Source: Paraspadella gotoi
Lineage: Eukaryota > Chaetognatha
Assembly (NCBI GenBank): GCA_051294375.1
Contig: CM119265.1
Coordinates: forward strand, 16,374,005 to 16,438,004
Direction: 5' to 3'
Length of the DNA: 64,000 nucleotides
Every line of letters begins with the position of its first letter. Within the stretch, counting starts at the first letter, position 1. Positions 1 through 12,632 of this stretch are shown piece after piece. Under the pieces are notes generated by a model. That model was given only the letters and a program-made list of their open reading frames with translations. It searched no databases and had not been told where the DNA came from. Made by a program: the position numbers and the translations under genes.

Positions 1-15
1 TCTCCTACTCTTCGG

Positions 16-527
16 TCAATTCGTTTCGACTTCAAACGTTTTCTTACGAAAACCCGACGTGAGCCAAAGATTGAACGCCTCCGCCTCGAAAGGGCGGACC
101 GGTGGTTGGGTTTCGAGAGGATCGTCCGAGTGATTTGGGGGGCGAAGAGAGTGGCGCGATAATCTTGTCGGGTGGTAGGGTGTGAGTCTCTCGAACATCT
201 TGGGCGAAGAGCGAGAGAGAGAGAAGTTGCGAAGCCTAAAGACTGCAGAGATCAGAAAGTATCGGTCGCTCGAGGAGATCGAGAGAGAAACGAGTGGTTG
301 CAAAGATTGTTCGGTAATAAAATCGAGACCTAGCGTGTCAAGGGGTGCGCAAGATGGGTAGGAAGAGCCCCGAAACTGTTTCCGAAAATCCCCAAAGGGT
401 CCTCCCCCATTTTCAAATTACCGTTTCGATCTCCGCCGACGACGGAGACGTTTGTTGAGACGACGAACTCTTCTCGAACATCGGGTGGAGACGAGAGGAT
501 CGACTTGAGTCCCGTCGGCGTCGATAT
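16..527 (-). CDS. Possible 3' exons of an unrecognised gene
   Basis: A CpG-rich island in AT-rich surroundings. On the minus strand a good acceptor (pyrimidine tract ending ATTCAG) lies just above position 527, with a possible donor GTAATT near 440. A second acceptor (TCTCTGCAG) near 243 is followed by an open frame running to a stop at 16-18. The open frame contains segments such as PKMFERLTPYHPTRLS and ends FRKKTFEVETN. I recognise no domain. It does not look like the missing C-terminus of the neighbouring sphingomyelinase, because I see no RIDY or DH motif. It could equally be a promoter or UTR island. Confidence 0.25.
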
Positions 528-3002
528 CTGAATAGATAGGCAAGTTATCTGGTCATTTATAATGTTATTTTAAATATTTTTACATTTACTGATAGGAAAT
601 GATTGTCAATATTATTGATGTAACATTTCAAATCAATTGACTCACGCGTTGAAAATAATCTACAAAAAATGGTCATTTTCCATGCCCAATTTTTAAAAAC
701 AATCTGCGTTCGTTAAATTTTCTTTTTTGTTCCACTTAAATTTTAGCTTTGGCTGAGTGTCTTAAATGGTAATAAAAAAATTGATTTCTTTAATATCTTT
801 TAAACCAAAAATGATAGAACGATGAGACTGGTATCATATTAAAGCCATAATTATGGGGCATTTTTTCCATATATATTTTTCTTTTAATATTTCCACGGAT
901 TTTTTTAAAATCTGGATCGGAATCTTAGTCAAAAGTATAACAACTTTTGAAATTAAATTAAACACACTTGGCTGTATTTAAAAAAATAAATAAATACAGA
1001 TTCTGAAAGAGAAAAGATTGAATTATGTTTTCTGATATAAAACAAAATTTAGGAGTTCAAACTTTGTTTCGGCTGATTTAAAACTACTGACATAGGGCTA
1101 AAAGGCTATATTATCAGATTTTTAAATTTTTGTCATCTTCAGGAATGACGGGAATATTGTAAAATCTCAAGTTTCGCTTTAATCGGACCTCACATTGTGG
1201 AGAAATCTTAGGAAACCATCAAAATTCCACCCCTTTTTTTTCAACATTCTCGCCTTTTAAGATTTTCGCCGATTCTGACTTCCTCTTACAAACTTATAAT
1301 TCCGCTAGTTAATTTTTTTTTTTCTTAAATGAGCGAAGGGAATCCACAAATTCTGTTATTTTATGATTTCTGGGTAAAAAATATAATAAATTACATTAAA
1401 CATTGGGATATTATGAAAGTATAATGTCTTGTGAAGCCTGTGAGAGTTTAAATAATTAAAAAATTCGCCTATTTTATTATTGAAAAATGACAGTAAAATG
1501 AAGAAGTTGAATGTCTTCCGGCTCATTTCAGTAAACATCCCTGTTCTCTAGCATAAAATAATGTTTACTTTTTGCTGGTGGAAAAGAAAGATAAATACTT
1601 AGGCTGTGATGGGGTAAATAATATTTTGTAGAATTTTGTAAGCATGCTTGTAAAATCATACAAGCAAATATTTAAGTGACAAAAAATTCACATTTTCTTT
1701 ATCCAAAAAACTTTAAAGTTTTACTAGAGTACAATTTAGCCTTTTTTCTTTCAGAATCATTAAAAAGAATTAAATTTTCATTTATTCTTATGGGTGTCAT
1801 TAGTTTTAAAATTCATTATAATTTTGACTTAGTTTGACACTCACCCTGTAAGGAGGTTTCAGCATAAGTAATTCTAAAATTGTATCTTGTATGTGCCCTA
1901 TGATTATGGCTTCATTTTGGTACTATTACCATCCCTTTATCTTTATTCCTTCAAAAGATATTAGGAAAAAATCAGTTTTTTTCTCAACCTTCCTTTTAAT
2001 TCTTTTTAAAATAAAAATTTCCGATTCAAACCGGACTATTTCATTTAGACCTGATCATTTTTATGTCAAAATCATTATAAAATGAAAAAAGAAAAATAGG
2101 ACAAGCTCTTCAGACACAAAGCTATCAGAATCGCGAAATTCGAAGTCGCTCATGTAACAGGAACATATAGCAATCCCGTTTGCAATTTTAAGTTTGTAAA
2201 CTTTCCCTTTCATTTCTATAGTAAAAATAGGTTTGAAAATTCTCGAGATGAGTAGTGCATTTCCCCTGGCTTGTTTGATATTAAATCCTTTATCAAATGC
2301 CATTAAACGAATAGGACAAGCTCTTCAGATGTAACGCTCTCGGAATCGTGCGTTTTTACAAGTGTTTTTTAACCGAATTTCTGGCAAACGCGTTTGCAAT
2401 TTGGGTAGTCAGATTTGAACGGAATTCTCTATTAGAAAAATGTGAATTTTTTTTTTAAGCGAGATTCTCGTCTAAATTGCTTTTATTTCTTACTATGAGG
2501 TCAATTTATTTTTTTCGTTATGTGCTTGAAAGTTAGGCTAAACCCAACAGAATCGGAATCAGTGCATGACTGCTGTATATTTATTTGACTTATACAGTAA
2601 ATATCGCAAAATAAAAAAAATTTAAAAAGAATTCAGACTAAGCGCCGTGTTTATTTTCAGTATTTTTTAGTCAAGACCTTTATGGACTTTCTTTGTTCCG
2701 GCGGCGTTGGATAGCCCAAACACTGCAGTTTTAGAAATCATCCATGGTTTTGTAATATTTACTGCGCTACTGGTGCAAAAATTGCGAGGAACCAAAATTA
2801 TCAGAAACCGCTTCGTTCTTTCGGATTTTTTTTTAAGCGCGGAGCGACATATCTAATCTGAAGTATGTGGTGGGAAAATGGGAGATTTTTGGTTGTGGAA
2901 ATGAAGAAAATCGCATGTCGTATATCGTATGTTATCGTATCGTTTGTCTCCTTTAACTCTCCGACTCGGATTCACGCCAACTCGCCATTCCGAAATTCTT
3001 AC
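528..3002. other. AT-rich noncoding stretch
   Basis: About 2.5 kb of AT-rich sequence with many poly-A and poly-T runs and no coding signal on either strand. By position it is the final intron or 3' flank of the sphingomyelinase homologue. It holds a pair of short related segments near 2095 and 2312 that both begin AGGACAAGCTCTTCAGA. Confidence 0.5.
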
Positions 3003-4420
3003 CTTGGCATGGTACAGCATGCTCTGCACGAGCTCCGTTCCGACCGTCCAGTCTCTCTCGATCCCATTCTCGTCGCGACAGGGATCCTTGAAGCGGTCGA
3101 AGAGAGGATGCTGCGCCAGGTGACCCTCGTCGCCCGAGGTGGCGTCGAAGTTCAAGTCTCCCGTCAAAAGATCGAAGCAGACCTTCTCTCCAGCCTCTGC
3201 TCGTTCCTCTTTGAAAGCGCGAGAGCGACTTTCCACCCAATTCATCTGAAGGCGCTGCACCCAGGCTGATCTGGCGCTCAGGCGCGCCTGGAGGTGGGTG
3301 TGGGTCAAGTATCCCGTCAGACGGCATCCCGGGGAATTGGGTTTCCCGCCGGCGTTCTCTTCCTCTAGCCCGAGATCCAACTTGACGAGCAGCACTCCCT
3401 TGATTGCGAAGGAGTCAGAGCCTTCGGAAGAGCTGTAGGAGAGAAACTCGGCGTCGAGGAACGGGAAACGGGAGGCGAGAAGCAGGCCCGAGTTGCAGGC
3501 GCGAGCAGGGTTGATGGCGGGCCGTTGGGAGACGTCCCACAGGATGTAGGGGAATCGGTCGTGGAGGGCGTTGACGAGGCATTTGGCCGCTTCGCGATCG
3601 AAGACTTCGCAGAGACAAAGAAGGTCGAGGTGCTCGGGGAATGTCTCCACAATGTGGTCGTTGTGGCCGAAGGCGGGCACGATGAGGTTGCTGAAGGGAA
3701 ATTGAGGGCAAGGGAAAGAATCTTTGTGAATTTATTCTGGCGAACAATTGATATTTTGCTAATTTACAACTTTCTTTAATTTAAGTAGATTTAAGTACGA
3801 TGATCAAAAAAAGAGAGTAAAAACATACAAGAATTGATAAAAAGCTTAATGACCAAACTTCGTTTGACGACGAACTCTCACCTGTACAATATGATGGGCG
3901 CCTTGTCTTCGACGAGCAATTGCGTCTCCACCTGTATCAGCTCCGAATCTTCGGAGCCCGACGTCTCCCTCACTCGCCTATTGAGAAGTCCATCGGCGAT
4001 GGCCTCCACGCGATCGCCAGGCGCGTTTAGGTTGTTGGCGCGCGCCGCGTATTCCGGCAGCAGACACACGTTAGCCTGCGCCACCGACAAGGTGGACGGA
4101 AGCCGCAGTTTAGGTGGTGGCGCCTGCCGAGAGGAATATCGAAAGTTTCCGCGACAGAACTGCAGCGGCCACCAAAGCAGGAACGCAAGCACCGCCAGCG
4201 GCGCTGTGACGATAAGCGAAATGGCGAGCGGCAGACCGCCGATGATCTGAGCGGCGAGACGTTTATCTGGTGACTCGTTGCGTCGTTCTTTGGTCGTCGG
4301 ACGATAAAGTCGCGCGAAGAGGTTGATGACCGCATAAAAGGGAAGGAAGAGAAACCAGGCCGCCTCCAACAACGACGAGGTGCCGGGGCAATGACACAGC
4401 GGCTTCGGGTCCCAGGCCAT
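3003..4420 (-). CDS. SMPD3: Neutral sphingomyelinase 2 homologue (partial, lacks 3' exon)
   Basis: Two exons, 3882-4420 and 3003-3690, joined in phase 2. The start ATG at 4418-4420 (MAWDPKPLCHC) aligns by position with the vertebrate nSMase2 start; the frame stays open upstream to 4486. The N-terminus has two hydrophobic hairpin segments (about residues 16-34 and 58-84), as in SMPD3, which anchors to the inner leaflet of Golgi and plasma membrane. Catalytic-domain landmarks follow: AQANVCLLPE, LDLLCLCEVFD (with the metal-binding Glu), NSGLLLASRFP, THTHLQA and GDLNFD. The family hydrolyses sphingomyelin to ceramide and phosphocholine. The long linker between membrane and catalytic parts in human SMPD3 is much shorter here. 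The second exon ends in donor AAG|GTAAG. The part with the final Asp-His catalytic pair (TDH motif) is not visible and should lie leftward or outside the window. About 409 residues are seen. Confidence 0.9.
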
Positions 4421-4877
4421 GGACGATCTTTCAAGTTTATTTTCGACGACTACAGAATCGCTCTTTCTGTTTCTAATCACGAGCAAAGTCCTACGCTCAT
4501 TTTATCTTCTTTCCTGTATATCTTTTATTTTGACGCGCAACTACGATAAATAAATTCAGTAATTTATAAATAATTGGATTAAATTAAACATCTTAGCCTA
4601 AGCTTTTTTTTTTGATTGGTTCCTTTATATTTTAAACTTAAACTTCTTGGTTACAAAGCTTAGGTAAGCTGCGAATTTTTCGTCGAATTCATTGAATCCA
4701 ATTTGTTTGGGTAAAATTTTGGTGGCGAAAGCGACGGATCACGCGATCTTTTTGATTCAATCTTTGAGCCGATTTTTTTTGTCCTTTTTTTTTGATCAGA
4801 TAAAAGTTATTAATTCGATGACGAATTTCGACTTATTCAATCAGAGTATAGAGTCGTTAGTCACGTACGAAATCGAA

Positions 4878-7800
4878 TCACGTTTCTTTAACGCGCGCGA
4901 AGGGCCAAGCCTTTTCGTCGGCCAAAGAGTAAAAGCGGGAATTGTGGCCCGTGTCGGCCGCAAAGAGCTCTTCGTTGGATGGAAGAGCGTCTGTAAGTGT
5001 TTTTAGCTTTTCGCGGAGCTTGGCCGCCTCCTTGCCCGCGTCTTCGATGAGTTCGGTGGCGCAGCCGGCCGACACTTCCGCCTTCCCAAACTCACCCTCG
5101 TGGACATAGTGTTCGGCGATGCGGAAGAGGATCGTCGCTTTGGACAGATCGTCAACGTCGGTCACGTGAGACAAGTATGAGAGTGGGTTCACTGGGCAGA
5201 GGGAGATGGAGAATTCATTTTAATACTTTGAATTCACGAAACCAGGAAAAACAAGAAGAAAGAAAGAAAGAAAGAAAAAGAGAGAACCCCGCCCTGCTTG
5301 AACCGATTTCGCCGGCTTGAACTTTTTTGAAGAACCCTCTCGGCAAATTGAGTATCTTCTTGTATTCTTTGATGGCTTCCTTAACTTTTCCCAGCTTTTG
5401 AATCGTGTCGGCCAGTTGGAACATCACATCCTGGAGGAGAAAACGAATCATATAAAAATAATGATAAAAATACTTTTATACAAACATTAAACCGCTTCAT
5501 TGATAGGGGAGCCTGGTGAATAAGCTAGATTGTGAGAGAGTCCTGATTGAAACATATGTTATTTTCTTGGTTGTAAATGGGATGGAAGCCTCAACCTACA
5601 TAGCCTGTCCAAAGTCAGGGGCAAGATAGGTTATTTGTTAAATGATTTGATAATCTTATATTGGTTGTACCAATTTCATAAAATTTGATGAGACCTTAAT
5701 TTCAAAGCGGCGGCCCAAACCCCCACCCTTCTCCAATCCCTTCACTCCACTCGCCTTGATCCTCTTCCCGTCGTCGTCGAGTCTCTTCAGCATCTTCTTG
5801 CTGCGCTTGTAGGCCTCGTATGCGTCGCGCATCTCCGTCATCTCCAGCAGCTCCACCGCAGCTCCGCGGTTGAGCCGCTCCGCGAACTCGAGCCTTTCCG
5901 CCAGAGCCTCCCAGTCTTCGGTGGCGTCGGTCGCCTGGCGTCTTTCGACGAAGGCGACGACGACGACGACGGCGGCAACGACGACGTCGAGAAAATAGCG
6001 AGGATCCGAGAGGCTGAGACGACGCATCTCCTCGAGCATCTCGTAGACGCGGAGAGAGTCGATGCCGAGGGTGTCGAAGAACTAATAGGGGCGAGGTTCG
6101 TTAGTCGTTTTGTCATTGGTTGGCGGATCTGGGCTTTGTCAGATTTATTTGTTCTCACTATACGTCTAATTCTACATGCAGTAAGTTTGCTTCCTTCGCT
6201 TCTTTCAGTCAAAGAAACCAATCAATCAATCAATCAACCCGTCCCTCAGCACCTCCGAATGCGGCGGCGCCAATCGAGTCAGCGTCACTTCCGGTTGCGC
6301 CGCCTGTGTCTCTCGGAAAATGACGTCGCCGGAGACGACGCAGTCGACGAAGTATTTGAGCCAATAGAGAAATTGGGAGATCCACGTATTGGGGATGCTG
6401 GCCACCTGTTATAAACAAATTTTTGGTTTGTTTTATTTTTGGTTTTTAATTGTAAACATCGGCCATCACTTACCTTTCTCGGCGATGGCGAAACGGAGAG
6501 GACGTGACCGACACAGTGACGATCCCAAATTAGGTCCGCCCTCTCGATTCCTTCGTGGATCGGGCAGTTGGCCGCCACTCCGCCGTCGATGTACTTCTCC
6601 GACCCTGAGTCGATCAAACAATAAATGAATCAAGTGACTGACTATTTCTCATCGCTTGAATATTGTATAATCAAATGTATAATTGTACATTAATCACCTA
6701 TCATCGCTGGGGTCACGAAATAGAAAGGTGCGTCGGCAGACGCAGCCAAGACGTCGACGACGCTGGCCCCGCCCACTTCCGGCGCCTCGTTTCGCGTGTC
6801 GAAGACGACGGAGACGTCGCCGATGACGCGATTCTCGGCGACGTGATGAGCGACGGCGCCGACGACGACGCCGCATGACCGGAAATCGGAGAGAAGATGG
6901 GAGCCGAAGAAGTGAGCAAGGCGACGGCGAAGCGGCGCTTGGGTGTAGGGCACGATCTCGGTGTCGAAGACCCTATTTTATGGAAGGGAGGGGGGAGAAG
7001 AGGCGCGTCAATCTCATTTTGATTATGCTTAGGTTGAAATATGAAAATAATAATATGAAAATCTTGTGCGTAAATAAATTTGTTTAAATCTTTAAATCTT
7101 TAACTCTACGATACAAATTAGAAAAATCGCTTGTATCAGTTTCGGTCATAATGCTTTATGATCCGCATTATCTCTGGTCTCGGAACACAAAATGAAAAAA
7201 ATGAAAATATATTAGTTAATATCCAAATGTTAGTTATGAGAATTTCCTTCCCTGCGGTCGCTTCACCCCAACTTGTACTCACCACCCTATGATTCTCTGC
7301 ATGAAACTCGTCGACGCCGCCCGCTCCACGAAGACTTCCGGCGCCAAGTCTTTGTACATCTCAATCAATTCGGCCACTCCTACTGACCGGAAGTCGCAGG
7401 CGCAGTCGCCGCCCGCATCGCGCTCGCAATTTGTGTAGGGATCTGCTATGACACCAATTCCTGAATGGAAGATTTTAAAAATGTTTATAAGAAAGAGATC
7501 AAAAAGAAATCTAAAAAAAATTAAAACTATGTTATAACTAAATATATATGAATAGTACTCACGCCATTAGTAATGAATGCTCGTGTAAAATAAAAACACA
7601 GCCCTAACCTAGAGCGAAGGCGATGATAGAGCCCGTGGACGTTCCGACGATCATGTCAAAAACCTCTGTGGGATGAATTGGCTCGTCCGCAAAGTCTTCA
7701 AGAAGTTTCGACAGCTTTTGCCGGTTTCTTTGGTTGAGGTTCAGTCCGTCGCCAGTCACCTAGTTTTTTGTAAATAATAAGTAGATCGAAAAATTACAAT

Positions 7801-8696
7801 TTTCTCACTTTTTTTAAAAAACAATCCGATTACCGTTCGTTTTTTTTTTTCCGAATTTTTGAGCCTCTAAACTTCCACTTAATCCTAGAAAAAGGAATTC
7901 TTTGTTTTTTTTTTTCGTTTTTTTTTTAATTTTTGAAAGTTTTCTTGAGGTCTCTTTCCTTTCTATTCTTTCATTCTCTCTTTATTTCTATTTTTCTCTC
8001 TTTCATTCGTTCTTTCTTTCCTTCTTTCCCTTTTTTTTAACTCCTCGCCGCAAACAGGTTTTCTTCTAACAAAAATTTCAACCCGAAACCCGATGTTTTG
8101 ACATTGACTGAGCTCGTCCCTGACCTTGAAGAGAAAATCTAATTGGTCGGGATGACGCCACATTATCGTCGCCAGGCGCATGACTTGATTCAACATGTAC
8201 GCTTCGGTCACACCTTAAAAGAAAGAAGTGAACCTTGAGAGTTAAAGTTCTTTGAAATAGAACAAGCAATTTTAAACCGTGGGTGTTAAAAGAATTGGTA
8301 GTATGTGTATTTTGTATTTGTGTGTAGGGTAGGTAGAGAGAGAAATAAGTAAAGTAGAGGATGAACTTTTTAACTCTAGACAATTTAAAAAACTTCACCC
8401 CTTACCTTTCGTCAACTTAGATCTAGCCTTTGGGACTTACCCTTAGTTCCTCCTCCATCGAACGACAAAATGCTGCGGCGCCGATAATTTCTCGGTGTCG
8501 AGTCTTTGTCCGATTCTTTGTCGCAATTGCCGACCACTTGACGACACGAATCCCGGTCGCCGGCGCCGATCTCGCCTTCCGCATCCTGTCGCGTCGGCGC
8601 TTCTATTGGTACTTCGTCGCACGAAGTCCATTTGTCGCTTGTTTTGTCCGCAAAAGACGATGGCGTCAGAGAATCGTTGCCTTCTTCTTCGAACAT
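4878..8696 (-). CDS. Patatin-like phospholipase with C-terminal TPR-like region
   Basis: Ten exons in consistent phase: 8441-8696, 8125-8213, 7609-7759, 7283-7460, 6698-6972, 6474-6604, 6253-6405, 5695-6081, 5304-5430, 4878-5191. They sum to 2061 nt (686 residues). The start ATG at 8696 follows an in-frame TGA by 18 bases. The patatin core is complete. The oxyanion loop is SILSFDGGGTKG, the nucleophile elbow is VGTSTG, and the dyad Asp is in SEKYIDGGVAAN. ASADAPFYF marks the conserved substrate-pocket strand. The family hydrolyses acyl esters of phospholipids with a Ser-Asp dyad and without calcium. Between oxyanion loop and elbow is an insert of about 65 residues. The C-terminal 280 residues are helical and charged, with a hydrophobic patch (FLDVVVAAVVVVVAF) and two TPR-like hairpins (FQLADTIQKLGKVKEAIKEY; LFRIAEHYVHEGEFGKAEV). 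The donors of exons 7 and 9 are the least certain. I cannot assign a specific PNPLA orthologue. Confidence 0.85.
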
Positions 8697-11450
8697 TTTC
8701 GGTGAAACCGTTGGTCAATATTCGAAATTCAAAATTTGAAAATCGGAATGGTTTCTCCGCCTCGTCTTTGAAAGTTTGTCTACGTTTACGTTTAATCATG
8801 GCGAAGCCAGGAGTGAACCTGGAATTTAAATTATTCGAAGGCGAGTGACCAAAATTTTCAAGTCGATTTAGTTCCCACGATTTTTAAATTTTCCCGCGTC
8901 TTTGTTTACGAATTCGAAGGAATTTCGGGCGAATAAACGCATTCGGGAATGATTTCAATTTTCTTAGACGGCTCACCGCCGCACCATGCGTTAAATTCGA
9001 CTGTTTATTTTTCGTTAGATTTTGCCAAAGCATAATGTGGTTGTCAAACGACAATGTTAATTCTTTCTGTTTTAAATTCTGATCCTTCCAACGTTACTAG
9101 AATTGGTTCTAATAGAAAAGTCACAACTTAAATCGCCGCGATCATTTTTTTTCCCTTTCTCTTCCTTCTGACATTTACACCCTCCCGACTCCTAGTCTGC
9201 CCCTCTCCCTCTCCGCCCCCCCCCCCCGCTACCACCGGCTGAGAAAATAATCCATGGTCTCCGGGTTTTTTTGAGCGGCTTGTTTTTGCTTCGGTCTTTC
9301 CTCGCAGCTGGAGAGTTAAAGGAGGTCGATCGGGAGCCCTGGGCTTGGCCGATATTCCTCTTCCTCCCTCTCTCTCCTCCTCTCCCTCTCTCCCCTATTA
9401 CAAGAGTTTTTGTTATTCTTATTTTTTCAACGAGTTAAAATCGAACCGATTAGTACCAACGACAGAGACTACGACGAAAGCGGCCACTTTTATTCGGTAA
9501 GAAGCAAAATGTCAACGGAATTTTGTAAATAAACTTGAATTAATGCTAATAATAGACGCAGTAGCGAAGTTTGCCAGAAAATCTAAACCCGGAGGAACTT
9601 GGGAGTAAAAAATGCGAGAGAAGATAAAATATTGTTAGTTATTCTTTAAAAAAAAAAAAAGGTGAGATTTAAATGGAAACTGGATTTTTTTTTACTTAAG
9701 ATTCTCGCGCGTCCAAGTTTTTGAGAGAATCGAAAGAGAAATAAATCGTTTTGAGAAAAAGACTAAGAAAGTCTTTCTTTTGAAGGTCGAATCCTTGGAA
9801 CGGAAAGTGTCATTCGGGAAGGGAAACCGGTTTGGATGATTATTATTGACAATTTGACAGTCAACTTAAACCCATTATTGCTTTTAAGTTTTAAAAGTCG
9901 TTATTTCGAGTTTTACCACGTGTGTGAGTATAAGGAATGAACAAATCGAATCAGAATATTCATTAAAAAATATATATTTTTAAGTAATATAATCATAACA
10001 AGCAAACCAATTCGCGTTGCCGCTGTCGTTTTTGTCTTAGACGATGACAGTAATGTGATGGTGATGATACCAACGATGATGATGACGATAAATGATGACG
10101 ATGATACGCGCAGACCTTGGTTAAAAATTCTTTAGAAGAACTTTTAACCTCTGATAATGAGAGAAACGCGCAATGCCTGTCATTCAGTTTACTTTGCTTT
10201 GAATTTCCTAACTAGAAAATGAAATTTAATTTGTAAAAGATTGGTTTTTTTGGCAGCAGGTTTTAGAAAATAAAATGATACTGCCCTTTTAACCAATAAT
10301 ATAAGTTGTCAAATTATCTGGCCTAGATTCTGGGCAAACAGGAACAAAATCGATAATCCACATTTACTTTCGCTAAAATGTTTGACGTGCGGAACGGGAA
10401 ATATTATCCGAAAATGAGCACACATAAGCGAAAAGGATGACGTTTCTGAGATCACGGTTATATAGGTCAAAACCGAACGTTAGATCGCTGAGCGTTGTTG
10501 TTGTTGTTTGTCCGGTGACGGCTCGAACAAACTTGGCAATAAAATTCAATTTAAAATTCAATTCCCCTTTTTTTTTTTACTCTATTTGAACAATCGAGCT
10601 CGCACCTGCCCGCGTTAACGTTCGATCCGATTCTCTTATCATTGAGAACGATCAACCTAAAAATGTCACCTACTCCTCTAAAGCCATCTCCCACACATGA
10701 GCCCCCATATTCAGCCCTTTATCCTTTTGAGTCTTTTACAAAGAGAATGACGTCTTCGCTTTGCCGCCGTCTTAAATTACGATCCCCTTTTTTTCCGTCG
10801 CGGAATTACGATCCTCGTAAAAAAAAGAAGAAAAAAAGAATTCGGGTAAACAAACAAAGAGAAATCAAGACAAAATCGCCAAGCGCGTCTTCGTCGTGCT
10901 CGTCGTCGTCGGTCGTCTTTCGTTTTTGCCAACGACGTTTTCCCTTATCGACGCCGCTGTCGCGAGTGCTATATGAGAACGAGCGTGATGTGGGTCAACG
11001 ACGAGATTCACCTGGGCCAAAGAAAGAAATGAAATTTAAACACAAATGAACAAACCTGAGAATGAAAGATTGAAGAAAAAAAGGTTTTTAACATTTAAAT
11101 CTCAAGTCTATAAAAATGTTTATATTTTTGCTTTTATAAACATCATATCGTTTATGATGTGTCTTGTAAAAAAAAAACTAGCATTGATCAAATGTTTAAG
11201 TAACAAATTTTACATTTACAAACTATTTTGACCATCCTAGAAAAAAACATGAATAAGGAACTATTTTGACCAATTGACCATCCCACACTCCCAACGTCAC
11301 TGAAAATTGTCACACTTAGACGCAAAACGAAGCGAATGACTTTATTTTCTCGCTTTGATTCTCGTTTCGCTCTATTCCCATTTCCCAGTGATGATGTTCC
11401 CCCAATGTTCCTCTTCCTCTTCTCCCACCCAACCCTCGCTCTACTTCCAG
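8697..11450. other. Intergenic region with putative promoter of the patatin gene
   Basis: The first 800 bases are CpG-containing and lie upstream of the minus-strand patatin start, so they probably include its promoter and 5' UTR. Notable pieces are a C10 tract at about 9220-9229, a GATGAT-rich stretch at 10055-10105 and pyrimidine-rich tracts near 9170-9400. The remainder is AT-rich. I see no convincing exons, in particular none encoding the N-terminal part of the TBC domain that begins at 11451. Confidence 0.4.
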
Positions 11451-12183
11451 ACACTCCTGCGCATCTGGGACTGCTTCCTCCTCGAAGGTCCCAAGGTGCT
11501 CTTCCGATTCTCCCTCGCCATCCTTCGCCTCCACGAGGCCTCCCTCTTGGCCAAGTGCGACACCATCGGCATCATGAGGCATCTCAAGTCCATGAGCAAG
11601 ATCACCTTTGACATCGAGGGACTCATGAAGGTGCGATCGCTGAAAATACACTGATAGTATAATATAGTATAGTATAGTATAGTAGTATTTTTAAGGATTA
11701 TCCCAAAATTCTATTTGTATTTTTTAGTCTTCAGGATTATTTATCATTTACATTTGATTCTTTACCTAAATACACTTGCAGTAAAGTTTTGTATCATTTG
11801 ATTTAAAACGATACTAATTCAAATTCACAAAAGAGAAAAATGAAAAGATGAAAAATTGAAAATTGAAAAATTACTTGTTTCACTATTTCAAGTTTTTTTT
11901 TAGATTTTGAAACATTTAATATGTATGTTTTCTTTATTTTGTTTGTATTTAATTAAATTTACGTTTATCTTCTCTCCCAACAACAATGTACAGACGGCCT
12001 TCGTCGATCTGAAGCCCTTCCCTCGTCGCCAGGACATCCGCGCCAAGCAGCAGGTCTACATCAAGGTCCTGAGGGAAAAGGTGCGTCGCCACGAAATGGA
12101 GCGAAAGACGGTTCTGGAACGTGAGCAGCTCTACAAAGAGCTGGAGCTTAGCTCTGGAGCTGGGAGTCGTCTTCTCATTATAG
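11451..12183 (+). CDS. TBC (Rab-GAP) domain protein, C-terminal exons only
   Basis: Two exons, 11451-11630 and 11994-12183. The first follows a textbook pyrimidine tract and CAG, starts TLLRIWDCFLLEGPKVLFRF and ends in AAG|GTGCG. The second starts TAFVDLKPFPRRQD and ends at donor G|GTACGT. The RIWD-x4-EG-x-KVLFR pattern is the conserved C-terminal part of TBC domains, which act as GTPase-activating domains for Rab proteins. The second exon continues into a charged, probably coiled-coil segment, reminiscent of TBC1D2-type proteins, though I cannot fix the orthologue. The catalytic Arg and Gln finger motifs should lie in upstream exons that I cannot find. A possible further exon ends at donor GTAG|GTGAGAGA near 12493, with uncertain frame. 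Confidence 0.8.
11652..11690. repeat. TATAG pentanucleotide repeat
   Basis: A short run of TATAG units in the intron between the two TBC exons. Confidence 0.8.
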
Positions 12184-12632
12184 GTACGTAAAACCCGGTG
12201 GCGTAAAAAGTATTGATTGTGAAATACTAATGAAAATTTAATAACAAAAATCCTTAATGTGAATCGTCATTAATTCTTTTACTTTGGCACTAACTAATGA
12301 ATTTCCTTATTACTTTTTTTCATTATTTAAATATAAAACTCGTCTATTGTTAATTCAGTGCTTTTAATTTTTTCTCCCATTCTTACTATCAATTCGTAAT
12401 TTTCTCGTCTCTATCATTTTCCAATCCGTTCAACGAAAACCGAGAACGACGAGAACCAGGAAGGCGACCTTTTGCCGCAACGACCCCTCGTAGGTGAGAG
12501 AGATGAGAACATGCCCTACAAATTTAAGTTTGAGAATACTATTTAGAATTGTTTAAAAGCATATGAAATATGTAGTCGTATTTTGAGATATTTTAAACCT
12601 TAAGACAGATTTTTTTTAGGATTCACTCGAAC

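Noticed and set aside
3525-4250. Plus-strand open frames opposite the sphingomyelinase exons
   Set aside because: They are antisense shadows. The minus-strand frame carries the family motifs and proper splice sites.
10642-11049. 135-residue open frame upstream of the TBC exons as a candidate 5' exon
   Set aside because: It is Lys- and Ser-rich low complexity with no TBC features and no donor that would join to 11451 in phase.
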